Of a stretch of DNA of 64,000 nucleotides, positions 14,598 through 23,476 are shown one piece after another; the stretch's first letter is position 1; the number at the start of each line of letters is the position of its first letter. The position numbers and the translations under genes are program-made. Location: NCBI RefSeq assembly GCF_019042275.1, contig NZ_JAHQCW010000029.1, positions 1-64,000 on the forward strand, in the 5' to 3' direction. Under the pieces are notes generated by a model, which did no database searches, had not been told where the DNA came from, and was given only the letters and a program-made list of their open reading frames with translations. The DNA comes from Diplocloster agilis (lineage in GTDB: Bacteria > Bacillota > Clostridia > Lachnospirales > Lachnospiraceae).

Positions 14598-15152
14598 ATG
14601 CAAGAAAACAGTTTTATCGGTTATGAATATCAGGAGGTATCTGTCAAACGCAGCATGGCCTCCGTATATGCTGATGGATATAGTAATTTTGGCTGGCAGA
14701 TGGATGGTACGACAGAGCAGCCAGGTAAAATGGATTCTATTTCTATGAAGTTTAAGCGTGACCGTAAAATCCGCAACAAGGCGGAACTTACAAGACTTCA
14801 ACGCAATTTCGATTCATGCGTATCGGAAATTTTAACGCTGGAATCCTCCAAATATATTATGGCCTCTGTGGTAGCTTATGCTGTGGGGATTATTGGTACA
14901 GCTTTTATGGCAGGCTCCGTGTTTTCCATTACCGCCAATATGCTCATTCCATGCATTATCCTTGCTATTCCCGCTTTTACAGGTTGGGTGCTTCCCTATT
15001 TCCTCTACCGGGGCATTATGAAGAAAAAAGCATCGCAGGTTACACCGCTGATTGACCAAAAGTACGATGAACTTTACGCGGTATGTGAAAAAGCAAATGG
15101 CCTTTTGGACGGCACTGACAAATTAAGAAAGGACGGAGATATAGATGAATAA
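14598..15152 (+). CDS. Small two-segment membrane protein, paralogue 2
   Basis: 184 residues, homologous along its length to the protein at 13540-14070: both start with an F(V/I)GYEY motif, share YxNFGW, the KRDRK(L/I)xNxxELTRLQ block, GIIGTxFMAGSxF in the first membrane segment and GW(L/V)LPYFLYR in the second. The pair therefore arose by duplication around the 117-residue protein. Role unknown; adjacency to a kinase operon suggests envelope stress. Confidence 0.75.
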   Translation: MQENSFIGYEYQEVSVKRSMASVYADGYSNFGWQMDGTTEQPGKMDSISMKFKRDRKIRNKAELTRLQRNFDSCVSEILTLESSKYIMASVVAYAVGIIGTAFMAGSVFSITANMLIPCIILAIPAFTGWVLPYFLYRGIMKKKASQVTPLIDQKYDELYAVCEKANGLLDGTDKLRKDGDIDE

Positions 15153-15240
15153 AGTGATGATTTCTATTGCTGCCGCAGGCGCATTGATCGCTGCAGGCAT
15201 AGCGCTTCTGGTACATCGTAAACACAAGACTGATTACTAG
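15145..15240 (+). CDS. Single-span 31-residue membrane microprotein
   Basis: The frame MNKVMISIAAAGALIAAGIA then LLVHRKHKTDY has one Ala/Gly-rich membrane helix and a basic tail. Its ATG overlaps the end of paralogue 2 by 8 bp and has GGACGGAG 7-8 bases upstream, indicating coupled translation. Too short to assign a family. Confidence 0.6.
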   Translation: MNKVMISIAAAGALIAAGIALLVHRKHKTDY

Positions 15241-15282
15241 AGTATCGACAATATTCTAAGCAAAAATAAAACAGGAGAAAGG

Positions 15283-15375
15283 GTGTCAATAAATTTCTTT
15301 ACCAAAACGGGTGGATTGGTAATAGGTGTCGCATGGGCGTTTGAAGCAATCCACTTTCCGTATGCTCTGTTTTGA
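15283..15375 (+). CDS. Possible 30-residue peptide or remnant
   Basis: A GTG-initiated frame with AGGAG 5 bases upstream encodes a hydrophobic peptide starting MSINFFTKTGGLVIGVAW. It could be a genuine small protein or a fragment of a lost membrane protein. Weak evidence. Confidence 0.25.
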   Translation: MSINFFTKTGGLVIGVAWAFEAIHFPYALF

Positions 15376-15443
15376 GTGTGGTTGCTTTGAAAAAGAATGA
15401 TGTGTGATAGATACAAAGAGTGAATACATGGAAAGGACGATTT

Positions 15444-16454
15444 ATGAGAGCTGCAATTTATAATGGTCAAAAAAACATTTTATTATCGGAGCTTCCAACC
15501 CCTGTTGCGGGTGATAATGATATTGTTGTACGCAATATCTTTTCCAGCATCTGCGGAACGGATGTGGCAGTGTACCAGCACGGCCCTAACACCGGACATC
15601 GTGTGACACTGGGCGGTGAATTTGGGCATGAAATGGTGTCAGAGGTAGTGGAAGTCGGCAAGAATGTAAAAGGGCTTCATTTGGGGGATCGGGTATATCC
15701 CTACCCCCGCCTTGCAAAAGGCGATACAAAGCGCGCGGGTACGGTAGGCGGTTTCTCGGAGTATGTGTTGATTCCAAATGCAAAATTGAATAAACAGGTT
15801 TACGATATACCGGATCAGATTTCCTCTAAAACGGCCTGCCTGATTGAGCCTTTTACTGTGGGCTGGCGCGCGGCACGGCGCTCGGAACCGAAAAGCGGTG
15901 AAAGTGCTGTTGTTTTTGGTGCGGGAACCATTGGTATTGCCGCAGCTATTGCGCTTAAAAGCTTCGGATGCAGTCAGGTGATGGTCTGTGACTATTCGGA
16001 TTTCCGCCTTGAAAAAGCAAAGGCATTGGGTTTTACCGTCTGCAATAATGGGACAGAGGACTTGCGGGAAACAGCAAAAGCGTATTTTGGAGAGGCTCCC
16101 TGTTTGACGGGAGCCACCGCTGATGTGGATATTTATATTGATGCGGCGGGCGCCGAATCGATCCTGGAACTGTATCAATCTATGGGGAAGTTCGAGAGCC
16201 GCATGGTTGTGGTTGCCGTTTTGGCTGGAAAGCGCCTGGTGGATATTTTGAATATGACCTTTGCACAACACGCACTCATCGGTTCCGGCGGCTATTTTCC
16301 GGTGGATGTGGATGACGTGATTACAATGATGGTCAGCCATAAGTGGGACATAGAAAGTATCATCACACATGATTTTTCATGGGAGGATTTGCCGAAGGCG
16401 ATTGAAAAAGCATCCTGTGTCAATGAAGCGCTTAATGTGGTGATTCATTACTGA
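15444..16454 (+). CDS. Zinc-dependent medium-chain alcohol/polyol dehydrogenase
   Basis: A 336-residue oxidoreductase. The catalytic zinc ligands are in SICGTDV (Cys) and GGEFGHE (His-Glu); the Rossmann motif is VVFGAGTIGIAAAIALKSFG with an acidic residue after strand 2 (CDYSD), which favours NAD. The four-cysteine structural zinc lobe is not present: the segment after GDRVYPYPR is short. Closest in style to sorbitol/galactitol-1-phosphate dehydrogenases, substrate uncertain. ATG 15444 follows GAAAGGA. Monocistronic, ended by a strong terminator. Confidence 0.85.
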   Translation: MRAAIYNGQKNILLSELPTPVAGDNDIVVRNIFSSICGTDVAVYQHGPNTGHRVTLGGEFGHEMVSEVVEVGKNVKGLHLGDRVYPYPRLAKGDTKRAGTVGGFSEYVLIPNAKLNKQVYDIPDQISSKTACLIEPFTVGWRAARRSEPKSGESAVVFGAGTIGIAAAIALKSFGCSQVMVCDYSDFRLEKAKALGFTVCNNGTEDLRETAKAYFGEAPCLTGATADVDIYIDAAGAESILELYQSMGKFESRMVVVAVLAGKRLVDILNMTFAQHALIGSGGYFPVDVDDVITMMVSHKWDIESIITHDFSWEDLPKAIEKASCVNEALNVVIHY

Positions 16455-16473
16455 CAGTGAGACATAAGCCTTG

Positions 16474-16504
16474 GACAGTCGGTGCGAACCGACTGTCTTT
16501 TTTT
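16474..16504 (+). terminator. Strong rho-independent terminator
   Basis: GACAGTCGGT (16474-16483) pairs perfectly with ACCGACTGTC (16488-16497) around GCGA and is followed by seven T residues. Confidence 0.92.
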
Positions 16505-16607
16505 GCGTACAATAGCCAATTAATAATACATAAACAGAATATAAGCAAAACTCAAATATTGAAATGTTATCCTTTTCTCAGATCAAATAGAGAAAGAGGA
16601 AAATAAA

Positions 16608-17177
16608 ATGAAAAAGATTAACAACAATATTTGTTATTTGATAATCTTATTTTTTACCGGAAGTATGATTGGTTGGTTTTTGGAAATAATTGCTTTCAAA
16701 AGCTCACATAGTAATTTTACTTGGGTTGAGATTATCTTGAATCTACGTGGTGTTTTGCACGGCCCTTGGGTGCCTATTTACGGCTTTGGTTTTGTATTAC
16801 TCGTTTTACTTGGGCAGAAATTGAAAAAACGGCCTGCTGTGCTTTTCTTAGGGAATGTTGTGGTCTGTGGTCTTTTAGAATATGTCACCTCCTTTGCTCT
16901 GGAATTGATTTTTCATGCTCGGTGGTGGGATTACAGTACAAAGTTTCTGAATCTTAATGGGCGTATTTATGTTGGAGGACTGCTGCTTTTTGGTTTGGCT
17001 GGCATGATTGCCGTCTATATCATAGAACCGTGGATGCGTTCCCGGATCGTGCGTATCCGACCTCAAATAAAAGTAATTCTTGTTACTTTTCTGGTCATTG
17101 CTTTTTGTATGGATACCTTTGTTGCATTACAGTCTCCCAATCTTGGAATTGGAGTATCGATTACGGGGGTGAGATAG
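16608..17177 (+). CDS. CmpB-like putative ABC-type membrane protein
   Basis: 189 residues with about five membrane helices. The motifs RGVLHGPWVPIYGFG and ARWWDYS are typical of the CmpB family (PF06541), annotated as putative ABC-transporter type IV membrane proteins of Firmicutes. No ATPase is next to it, so transport is unproven. AAAGAGGA precedes the start. It ends 1 bp before the next gene. Confidence 0.8.
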   Translation: MKKINNNICYLIILFFTGSMIGWFLEIIAFKSSHSNFTWVEIILNLRGVLHGPWVPIYGFGFVLLVLLGQKLKKRPAVLFLGNVVVCGLLEYVTSFALELIFHARWWDYSTKFLNLNGRIYVGGLLLFGLAGMIAVYIIEPWMRSRIVRIRPQIKVILVTFLVIAFCMDTFVALQSPNLGIGVSITGVR

Positions 17178-17178
17178 C

Positions 17179-17673
17179 ATGAGGACGATTACGGTTTTAC
17201 TAACAAAATATTCGGATTGGATTTCCACACTTGTTTATCATATTGGAGGCCACGGCTATACCCATGCATCGTTGTCGTTGGACGAATATGAGAATACATA
17301 TTACAGCTTTAATTACCGTGGATTTTGTGTGGAGACATTAGAAAAGCATCGCCATCGTGGAGTAAAAAAAAGTTTAAGTTACCAGTTAAGTGTTTCTGAC
17401 GAAACCTATGAAGAAATGAAAAAGAACATTGAACAATTCAAATCTCATAGGACAGAATATCAATACACAAGAATAGGCGTGGCTTTCTGCGCATTAAGAA
17501 TACCGTTTAAATGGAAAAAGCACTATTTCTGTTCCCAGTTTGTAGCAGAAATGTTGGCGGTTTCCGGTGCTGTTAAACTGAAGAACAAGCCGCAGTTATA
17601 TCTCCCTAATCATTTTACCCGTGAATTACGGGAAAGCAGCCAGCTTTTATCCACACATTATAATTTGGTGTAA
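17179..17673 (+). CDS. Permuted papain-fold (YiiX/NlpC-P60-like) protein
   Basis: 164 residues. A His in HGYTHASLSL is followed much later by Cys in HYFCSQFVAEML, the His-before-Cys order of circularly permuted NlpC/P60 (YiiX/YebB-like) enzymes, which act on lipids, peptides or amide-linked substrates. There is no signal peptide. It lies one base after the CmpB-like gene and is probably translated with it. The exact reaction cannot be read from sequence. Confidence 0.7.
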   Translation: MRTITVLLTKYSDWISTLVYHIGGHGYTHASLSLDEYENTYYSFNYRGFCVETLEKHRHRGVKKSLSYQLSVSDETYEEMKKNIEQFKSHRTEYQYTRIGVAFCALRIPFKWKKHYFCSQFVAEMLAVSGAVKLKNKPQLYLPNHFTRELRESSQLLSTHYNLV

Positions 17674-17777
17674 ATTAATAATTTAAAACTTGTCATGTCT
17701 GACCGTTACACCGGTAATGCATAGGGATGTGTGCTGATTTTTCTGTCTTTTTGGAATGGAATTGGATATTAGATAAA

Positions 17778-19145
17778 TCACGAAACACAAGGAATTTGTA
17801 TCGTTACCATGGCGCCGCCCGTAAGCTCTGAATTCTCTAAAATAAGTTGCCCATGGTGTTTCTGAACAATACAAGCGGCTACATACAGGCCGATCCCATA
17901 ATGGGACTGGGTGCTCCGGCTGCCATCATCCATAAAAAACTGTTCCGTTGCGTGCTTTAACGCCTGACGGGTAAATCCATTTCCGCTGTCTGTGATAACA
18001 AAAACGAGGTTTTCATTTTCTTCTTTTGTCTCCAGGCGGACAGTTTCGCCCCGCGGCGTATGTTCTACCGCATTTGAGAGTACATTGACCAGCGCCCTCA
18101 TCAATAAATCGTGATTTGCCGTGATAGACCGGGGATGCCGCCCGCAATCCCAATGCAGCGTGATATGATTCATCATGCACAACCCGTCAATTTGATTCTT
18201 GAGCTCCTGCAAAAAGCGGTCAACGAAAACCTGCCGGATACAAAGCGGTTCACTGTCAGTTGACTTTGTGACTTCGATCAGGGTTTGCACATAACTCTGC
18301 ATCTGCAAGGAGCTGCTTTCAATATAGTCCGCACATTCCTTTTGTTCGGCGGAAAGGGGGGCGTCCAACAGCAATTCCGCATTGCCGCGAATGATGGTGA
18401 GAGGCGTTTTCAAATCATGCGCCAGCGCAGAGAGCTGGTCCTGGCGCGCCTTGTCGGCCTGCCATTGCTTCATGAGTGAGCGCTTCAGGGCAAGCTTCAT
18501 ATGATCGAGTGCGTCCAACGCCCGGTCAATTTCAAACAGCTTGCTTTTTTCGATTTCAAAATCCAAATCCTGCTGCTCAATTTTTTGTACGGCAGCCAGT
18601 AGTTTATCAATCCTTTTGCTGAGATATTTTCCAAACATAAAAGAGACGGCGACCAGGATAAACAGGATTTCCAGAAAAATCACGGCAATCAGGACTAAAT
18701 CTGCAAGCGGGAAGATGCTTCGCAGGGAGGGATTGCTGAATTGTGCCGCCGTGCGGTATCTCAAAATCAAGATTTCACCATGAAGTTCCCGATTGATAAC
18801 AGAGTAAAGGTACGGGGGATCGCCGGTCTGCCCGTTTTCCATGCAGATTTTCCAAAGAAAGCTGTTGTCCTCCGGTTCAATCGAACCGCTCAAACGCTGT
18901 CCGTCGGCTGTGAATAAGGCATAATCGCAGAGAAGCGGAATATCGGAGGGAAGGATCTGCCGGGTGGATTGCAGCATATCTTTTGAGCTTTCTATTGCGG
19001 CGCTGATCCGGTTCAAGGGAACCACTGCGCCTGTTTCCACACCAAAGAGATAAACCGCCACATTGACGCCGATCACAAGCAGGACCGCCAGAGCAAGAAG
19101 CAGAACATAACGCATAAATACCGAATGCAGCTTTTTTACACCCAT
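17778..19145 (-). CDS. Sensor kinase of the lantibiotic-protection cluster (CprK/SpaK-like)
   Basis: 455 residues: membrane helix about 12-36, extracytoplasmic domain about 37-145, second helix about 148-172, HAMP, phosphoacceptor His243 in ALAHDLKTPLTI, HATPase with VNVLSNAVEHTP and DSGNGFTRQ. The two helices with a domain of about 110 residues fit the NisK/SpaK/CprK group that senses lantibiotics and related cationic peptides. Its start overlaps the response regulator stop; the order transporter-regulator-kinase on one strand suggests one operon. Confidence 0.85.
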   Translation of the reverse strand: MGVKKLHSVFMRYVLLLALAVLLVIGVNVAVYLFGVETGAVVPLNRISAAIESSKDMLQSTRQILPSDIPLLCDYALFTADGQRLSGSIEPEDNSFLWKICMENGQTGDPPYLYSVINRELHGEILILRYRTAAQFSNPSLRSIFPLADLVLIAVIFLEILFILVAVSFMFGKYLSKRIDKLLAAVQKIEQQDLDFEIEKSKLFEIDRALDALDHMKLALKRSLMKQWQADKARQDQLSALAHDLKTPLTIIRGNAELLLDAPLSAEQKECADYIESSSLQMQSYVQTLIEVTKSTDSEPLCIRQVFVDRFLQELKNQIDGLCMMNHITLHWDCGRHPRSITANHDLLMRALVNVLSNAVEHTPRGETVRLETKEENENLVFVITDSGNGFTRQALKHATEQFFMDDGSRSTQSHYGIGLYVAACIVQKHHGQLILENSELTGGAMVTIQIPCVS

Positions 19146-19795
19146 TTATAACCCACCCCCCATACCGTTTCGATCGGAGCCATATTGCAGGCAGCCAGTT
19201 TTCCCCGAATATTTTTAATATGAGTAGAAATCACGCTGCTGTCGCTTTCGCCGTCAAAACCGAAAACAGCTTCGTAAATCTGCTCCCTTGTGAAGGTCTG
19301 CCCGTGGTGGAGCGCAAGATATTCGCATATTTCGTATTCGCTTTTAGTGAACAGCAGCTTTTTACCCTGCGCCTCTGCTTCTTTGGCATTGAGCTGAAAC
19401 ACAATGCCGGAAACGGTAAAGGCATTTTTCTTTTCCCTTGTATCACGCCGCAGGTGGGCGTTTACTCTGGCACGGAGTTCTGCTGTGCCAAACGACTTGC
19501 TCATATAATCGTCAGCTCCAAGGCCCAGGCCCCGCACGATATCATTTTCCTGTGTTTTTGCCGTTAAAAAGATAATAGGACAATCCGCACGGGAACGAAT
19601 CCTGCGGCAAAGCTCAAATCCGTCCAGTCCGGGCATCATAATATCCAACAGGATCAGATCATATTTAGAAAAATCCATGTCAGGCACAGTGTTTGCATCA
19701 AAGACCAGCTTCACCAGATGCCGGTCCTTTTCCAACACCCGCCGGATCAGCTGAAGCATAGCCTGATCATCGTCCACTACCAGAATACGTGCCAT
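19136..19795 (-). CDS. OmpR-family response regulator of the protection cluster (CprR-like)
   Basis: 219 residues: receiver with Asp51 in ILLDIMMPG, acid pocket DDD 8-10 and winged-helix DNA-binding domain (about 125-219, with FTKSEYEICEYLALHHGQTFTREQIYEAVFG). It lies between the ABC permeases and the kinase. Expected to activate the transporter genes upstream when the kinase detects a peptide; no direct repeat operator was identified. Confidence 0.88.
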   Translation of the reverse strand: MARILVVDDDQAMLQLIRRVLEKDRHLVKLVFDANTVPDMDFSKYDLILLDIMMPGLDGFELCRRIRSRADCPIIFLTAKTQENDIVRGLGLGADDYMSKSFGTAELRARVNAHLRRDTREKKNAFTVSGIVFQLNAKEAEAQGKKLLFTKSEYEICEYLALHHGQTFTREQIYEAVFGFDGESDSSVISTHIKNIRGKLAACNMAPIETVWGVGYKWV

Positions 19796-19837
19796 TGTTC
19801 CACCCCCGTCTATAATATTGGTAATTACCTCCGGCCT

Positions 19838-20584
19838 TTAATCTGTGCTTGTACCGCTGTAGCGGAAAAACCAAAGCATCATGATACCTATCATAACACA
19901 GGTAGCAGAAATACAGAAAATAATCCCGATATGTAGTTCGAAACTGCTTCCCGCCGGCAGCTGGAACATCTTAGTTAAAGTGCTTTCTGCAAACCGGATG
20001 CCCAGTCCATAAGGGATCAGATACCAAACACCGGTCCCCAATCCGGTCTGGAGCAGAGCGGACAATAGACTTCCAACCACGCCGACACTGATTCCAAGAT
20101 TTGGTCCAAAGCGAAAGGCCAGGATCAGATGCAGCCCATATAAAAGGAGATTGCTGCTCCATAGGACGGCGGGGACGGTAATGAAAAATTCCGACGGAAG
20201 CCGTGCCCCTGTAAGTAAGGGAAATAGGTTCCCAAACAGCACGGTGCTCAGAGCTGTGGATAGCAGACCGGACGAAATCAAAACGGTAAATTTTGAAAAG
20301 ATAGCCTTTCCGCGGCTGGGCAGAGTCAGCATATTCTGCGAATGTCCGGCATGCTTTTCCTGCTCCGCGGTCATCTGGCATACAACCGAAACGACAAAAG
20401 GATAAGCCAGGGCGATGATCTGCAAAAAGGCTGCCAGTTTGTACAGATCTTTGCTATTGGAGATCTTCGCGTAGAGCAGCATGAGGACCGCGCCGCAGAC
20501 TGGAAAAATAAAATGTACCGGAAAGAACCAGGAATGCCTCAGTTTATAAAGGTCGCTTCTGAAATAACGGAAATACTCATGCAC
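19838..20584 (-). CDS. Lantibiotic-protection ABC permease, second subunit (MutG/SpaG-like)
   Basis: 248 residues with six membrane helices and no signal peptide. The start is GTG 20584, overlapping the upstream permease stop by 8 bp, with GGAGGCGGAG just before it; longer upstream frames are the shadow of the first permease. Together with the ATPase and first permease it forms an ABC-2 exporter that expels antimicrobial peptides from the membrane. Confidence 0.8.
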   Translation of the reverse strand: MHEYFRYFRSDLYKLRHSWFFPVHFIFPVCGAVLMLLYAKISNSKDLYKLAAFLQIIALAYPFVVSVVCQMTAEQEKHAGHSQNMLTLPSRGKAIFSKFTVLISSGLLSTALSTVLFGNLFPLLTGARLPSEFFITVPAVLWSSNLLLYGLHLILAFRFGPNLGISVGVVGSLLSALLQTGLGTGVWYLIPYGLGIRFAESTLTKMFQLPAGSSFELHIGIIFCISATCVMIGIMMLWFFRYSGTSTD

Positions 20585-21308
20585 ATCCTCCGCCTCCTTT
20601 TCGAAACAGTTTGGAACTGCAAAGGTAAACCAGCAGCGCCAGCAAGAGGCTGACTGCCAGAGCCGGTAATACAGGGCCTTTAAAGAGCAAAGGAGAGCTA
20701 TTATTAAGCGGGAGACCGTTATGGTGTATCTTGAAGAACGGACATACGATGCGGGCAGGGATCGCATAGGGGTTCAGCAGGAACCAGGCTTTTTCCGTAC
20801 CGAAAGCAGACAAAAGCACACTGGCCGCGGCTGCTCCAAATACGGCCGGAAGGTATCCCATAAAACCAGCCAACAGCATGATAAAAGGGATCTGCCATAA
20901 ATAGGTCAGGAAAAGAAGCATGCAGCCAATGAGGCCATCCGGCGGTGACACCGCCGTTCCCGCGAGAAGTCCCATAACCGTGGTGATAAGCCAAAGAAGC
21001 AGATGCATACCAAAGAGCATGATGGCCAGGGTAAGTGTCTTTCCCAGCCATATTTTATCAAATCGAACCGGGAGGCAGACTACATTCTGCATGCCGGTAT
21101 TTTTTTCGCGGACGATCATGCCGGCCGCCCACATCGCAACGACCACCGGCAGGAGGATGGTGTACCACCAGTTATAGGTGGAAAGCTGTGCAAAGCTGCC
21201 GCTTAACAGATATCCCAGCAGTGCCGCAGTCAGAGGGGCCGTAAAAACCAGCTTCATGGAAAATGTATGACGCATTTTCAGTAATTCGGATTGGATGATA
21301 CCGGACAT
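20577..21308 (-). CDS. Lantibiotic-protection ABC permease, first subunit (MutE/SpaE-like)
   Basis: 243 residues, six membrane helices. MSGIIQSELLKMRHTFSMKL, the WWYTILLP segment and VREKNTGMQNVV are typical of the MutE/EpiE family of immunity permeases. Its start codon overlaps the ATPase stop by 1 bp. It ends in a Gly-rich tail overlapping the second permease. Confidence 0.85.
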   Translation of the reverse strand: MSGIIQSELLKMRHTFSMKLVFTAPLTAALLGYLLSGSFAQLSTYNWWYTILLPVVVAMWAAGMIVREKNTGMQNVVCLPVRFDKIWLGKTLTLAIMLFGMHLLLWLITTVMGLLAGTAVSPPDGLIGCMLLFLTYLWQIPFIMLLAGFMGYLPAVFGAAAASVLLSAFGTEKAWFLLNPYAIPARIVCPFFKIHHNGLPLNNSSPLLFKGPVLPALAVSLLLALLVYLCSSKLFRKGGGGCA

Positions 21309-22012
21309 CAGTCATTCCCCCTTACCGGCCCCGCCACGGCCTTCATAAAAATGCGTTCCAAATCGGTATCTTTATTTATTTCGCTTTCATAGCCCAGTTT
21401 CCCATTAGAAATAATGCCGATATCATCGGCGGTCTGTTCCACCTCGGACAAGATATGGCTGGACAGGATTACTGTGATCCCCTGCGCCGGGAAAGAGCGG
21501 ATCAGCCCGCGCAGATCCTGAATCCCGATAGGGTCCAACCCATTGGTCGGTTCATCCAGGATCAGCAGCTTCGGGTTCGATAGCAAAGCAAGGGCGATAC
21601 CAAGCCGCTGTTTCATGCCCAGGGAAAAATGCCCGGCTTTCTTTTTTCCTGTATTCCTAAGATGCACAACTTCCAGTACTTCATCAATGCGGGAGGACGC
21701 AAGACCTAACGCCAGCGTTCTTGCCTTCAAATTTTCGTGCGCGGTCAAATTCTCATACAGCGGCGGGGTTTCAATGAGGGCGCCGATCTCTTTCAGATCC
21801 CCCCGGCTCCATGAGTGACCGTTAAATACAATGCGCCCGGAGGTGGGGTGCATAATTCCTGTGACCATTTTCAAAATGGTAGACTTTCCCGCCCCGTTCG
21901 GGCCAAGCAGACCGTAGACGGAATTTTTTTTGATGTGAAGCGATACTTTGTTCACGGCTATCTGGCTTTTGAAACTCTTGCAGAGATCCGCGGTTTCTAA
22001 AATCATATCCAT
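21308..22012 (-). CDS. Lantibiotic-protection ABC ATPase (MutF/SpaF/CprA-like)
   Basis: 234 residues with Walker A GPNGAGKST (37-45), signature FSLGMKQRL, Walker B LLILDEPTNGLDP and a switch His in SSHILSE. Best fit is the lantibiotic immunity (SpaF/MutF/NukF) group. ATG 22012 is preferred: AAAGGA lies 9-10 bases upstream, while the frame extension to 22075 has no ribosome binding site. First gene of a five-gene cluster (ATPase, two permeases, regulator, kinase), the architecture of cprABC-KR, which gives resistance to cationic antimicrobial peptides in Clostridioides difficile. Confidence 0.88.
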   Translation of the reverse strand: MDMILETADLCKSFKSQIAVNKVSLHIKKNSVYGLLGPNGAGKSTILKMVTGIMHPTSGRIVFNGHSWSRGDLKEIGALIETPPLYENLTAHENLKARTLALGLASSRIDEVLEVVHLRNTGKKKAGHFSLGMKQRLGIALALLSNPKLLILDEPTNGLDPIGIQDLRGLIRSFPAQGITVILSSHILSEVEQTADDIGIISNGKLGYESEINKDTDLERIFMKAVAGPVRGND

Positions 22013-22319
22013 GGTATCAAAATCCTTTCTTGTGGTTGATAGCCACAGAATACCGGACAATTTTGAAGATTCCATGAAGATTTATCCATAAAGACTTGAA
22101 TACCCGGCTGAGAACATGGCGGCGCGGCCTATCTATTGTCCCTGCTGATCGGGCTCTTCATGTATTTCAGCATGATCAGATATATCCTCATGCCTTTGGT
22201 TTTGCGTTGAATAGCAAGAGAAATTGGCTTATAATAAGGAAGAGTGAGGTAATCTTACAGTATGGCAGGAGCTGTAACCGAGTTCATATGGATATACGGA
22301 ATGCTGGAGGTGCAGAATT
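22013..22319. other. Intergenic stretch with a possible gene remnant
   Basis: Between the divergently arranged ATPase and methyltransferase genes. Nothing complete is encoded, but 22112-22210 on the plus strand resembles the last membrane helix of a lost protein. GGAGGTGCAGAATT near the end is the ribosome binding site of the methyltransferase. Confidence 0.4.
22112..22210 (+). pseudogene. Possible C-terminal remnant of a membrane protein
   Basis: This frame reads EHGGAAYLLSLLIGLFMYF followed by SMIRYILMPLVLR and a stop; a stop codon lies directly ahead and there is no start. The composition is that of a membrane helix with a basic end. It may be debris of a deleted gene; the evidence is only composition. 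Confidence 0.25.
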
Positions 22320-23105
22320 ATGAATATCACAAATCAAAATATAGATGACGGAAAGGCATTTGACTGGGGGAAAACTTCGGCGGACTACGCAAAATACCGC
22401 GATATTTATCCGCAGGAATTTTATAACAAAATCATAGGCCGTAAATTATGTATAGACGGTCAACATGTACTCGATATGGGTACGGGCACGGGAGTATTGC
22501 CAAGAAATATGTACCGTTACGGGGCAAAATGGACGGGTACAGATATTTCTGAAAGTCAGATCGAACAGGCAAAAATTCTTTCAGAAGGCATGGACATTGA
22601 CTATTACGCATTACCCGCAGAAAATATAAATTTTCCCGATCAATCCTTTGATGTAATCACTGCTTGTCAGTGCTTCTGGTATTTTAATCACGAGCAGGTT
22701 ATGCCAAAACTTTACCGTATGTTGAAGCCAAATGGACACATTCTTGTATTATATATGGCTTGGCTGCCTTTTGAAGATAAAATTGCAGGAGCGAGTGAAG
22801 AACTTGTGCTGCGGTACAGCCCTAAGTGGAGCGGTGCGGGAGAAACAATTCACCCTATAGGGATACCTGATTGCTATCATGAAAAGTTCGAACTGGTTTA
22901 TCATGAGGAATATCCGCTGGACGTTCCTTTTACCCGTGAGAGCTGGAATGGAAGAATGAAAGCCTGCCGGGGTATTGGCGCTTCCCTTACTGACATAGAA
23001 ATTGCGGCATGGGAACAGGAGCATATGGAACTGCTCACAGAGATCGCCCCTGCCGAATTCAGTGTTTTGCATTATGGCGCTGTTGCTGAATTAAAAAAGA
23101 TATAA
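22320..23105 (+). CDS. Class I SAM-dependent methyltransferase
   Basis: 261 residues. SAM-binding motif I is VLDMGTGTGVLP, followed by acidic TGTDISESQI, and FDVITACQCFWYFNHE and MLKPNGHILVLYM match motifs of the Methyltransf_11/UbiE-like fold. Substrate unknown; such stand-alone methyltransferases act on small molecules. GGAGGTG lies 10 bases before the ATG. Confidence 0.88.
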   Translation: MNITNQNIDDGKAFDWGKTSADYAKYRDIYPQEFYNKIIGRKLCIDGQHVLDMGTGTGVLPRNMYRYGAKWTGTDISESQIEQAKILSEGMDIDYYALPAENINFPDQSFDVITACQCFWYFNHEQVMPKLYRMLKPNGHILVLYMAWLPFEDKIAGASEELVLRYSPKWSGAGETIHPIGIPDCYHEKFELVYHEEYPLDVPFTRESWNGRMKACRGIGASLTDIEIAAWEQEHMELLTEIAPAEFSVLHYGAVAELKKI

Positions 23106-23150
23106 ATTCCGAACTCGTCGTGATAGAAATGAAAATAGGGAGATCTTACG

Positions 23151-23375
23151 GTGAAACGGCTATACAATATATTAAGAACAGCCTTATGGTGCTTTATAGG
23201 TGTTTTTGTAGGAAGCAGCATTTATCAATACTATGACTATAAAAGACACCCCGGTTTATATGAAATGCAATCTGCTCCGTGGTATTTAAGTATTGAGATA
23301 CGAGGAATGTTTACAGTAGTTATTGTGATAGTAATATTTATAGTGATGCGGATTATCAAAGAGAAAATCAAGTAA
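23151..23375 (+). CDS. Small membrane protein
   Basis: 74 residues starting at GTG with AGGGAG upstream. Two membrane segments (about 8-26 and 47-68) flank a short loop with tyrosines; the tail is basic (MRIIKEKIK). Unassigned. It follows the methyltransferase by 45 bp on the same strand. Confidence 0.65.
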   Translation: MKRLYNILRTALWCFIGVFVGSSIYQYYDYKRHPGLYEMQSAPWYLSIEIRGMFTVVIVIVIFIVMRIIKEKIK

Positions 23376-23476
23376 AATATTTCTGGCTTTTATGCTGATT
23401 CATTACGTTTACGGAAAGAAAGCTGCATTAGACGATGAAGGTTCAGAGCGATAAATAGGGATTGCTGGAGGAGACT

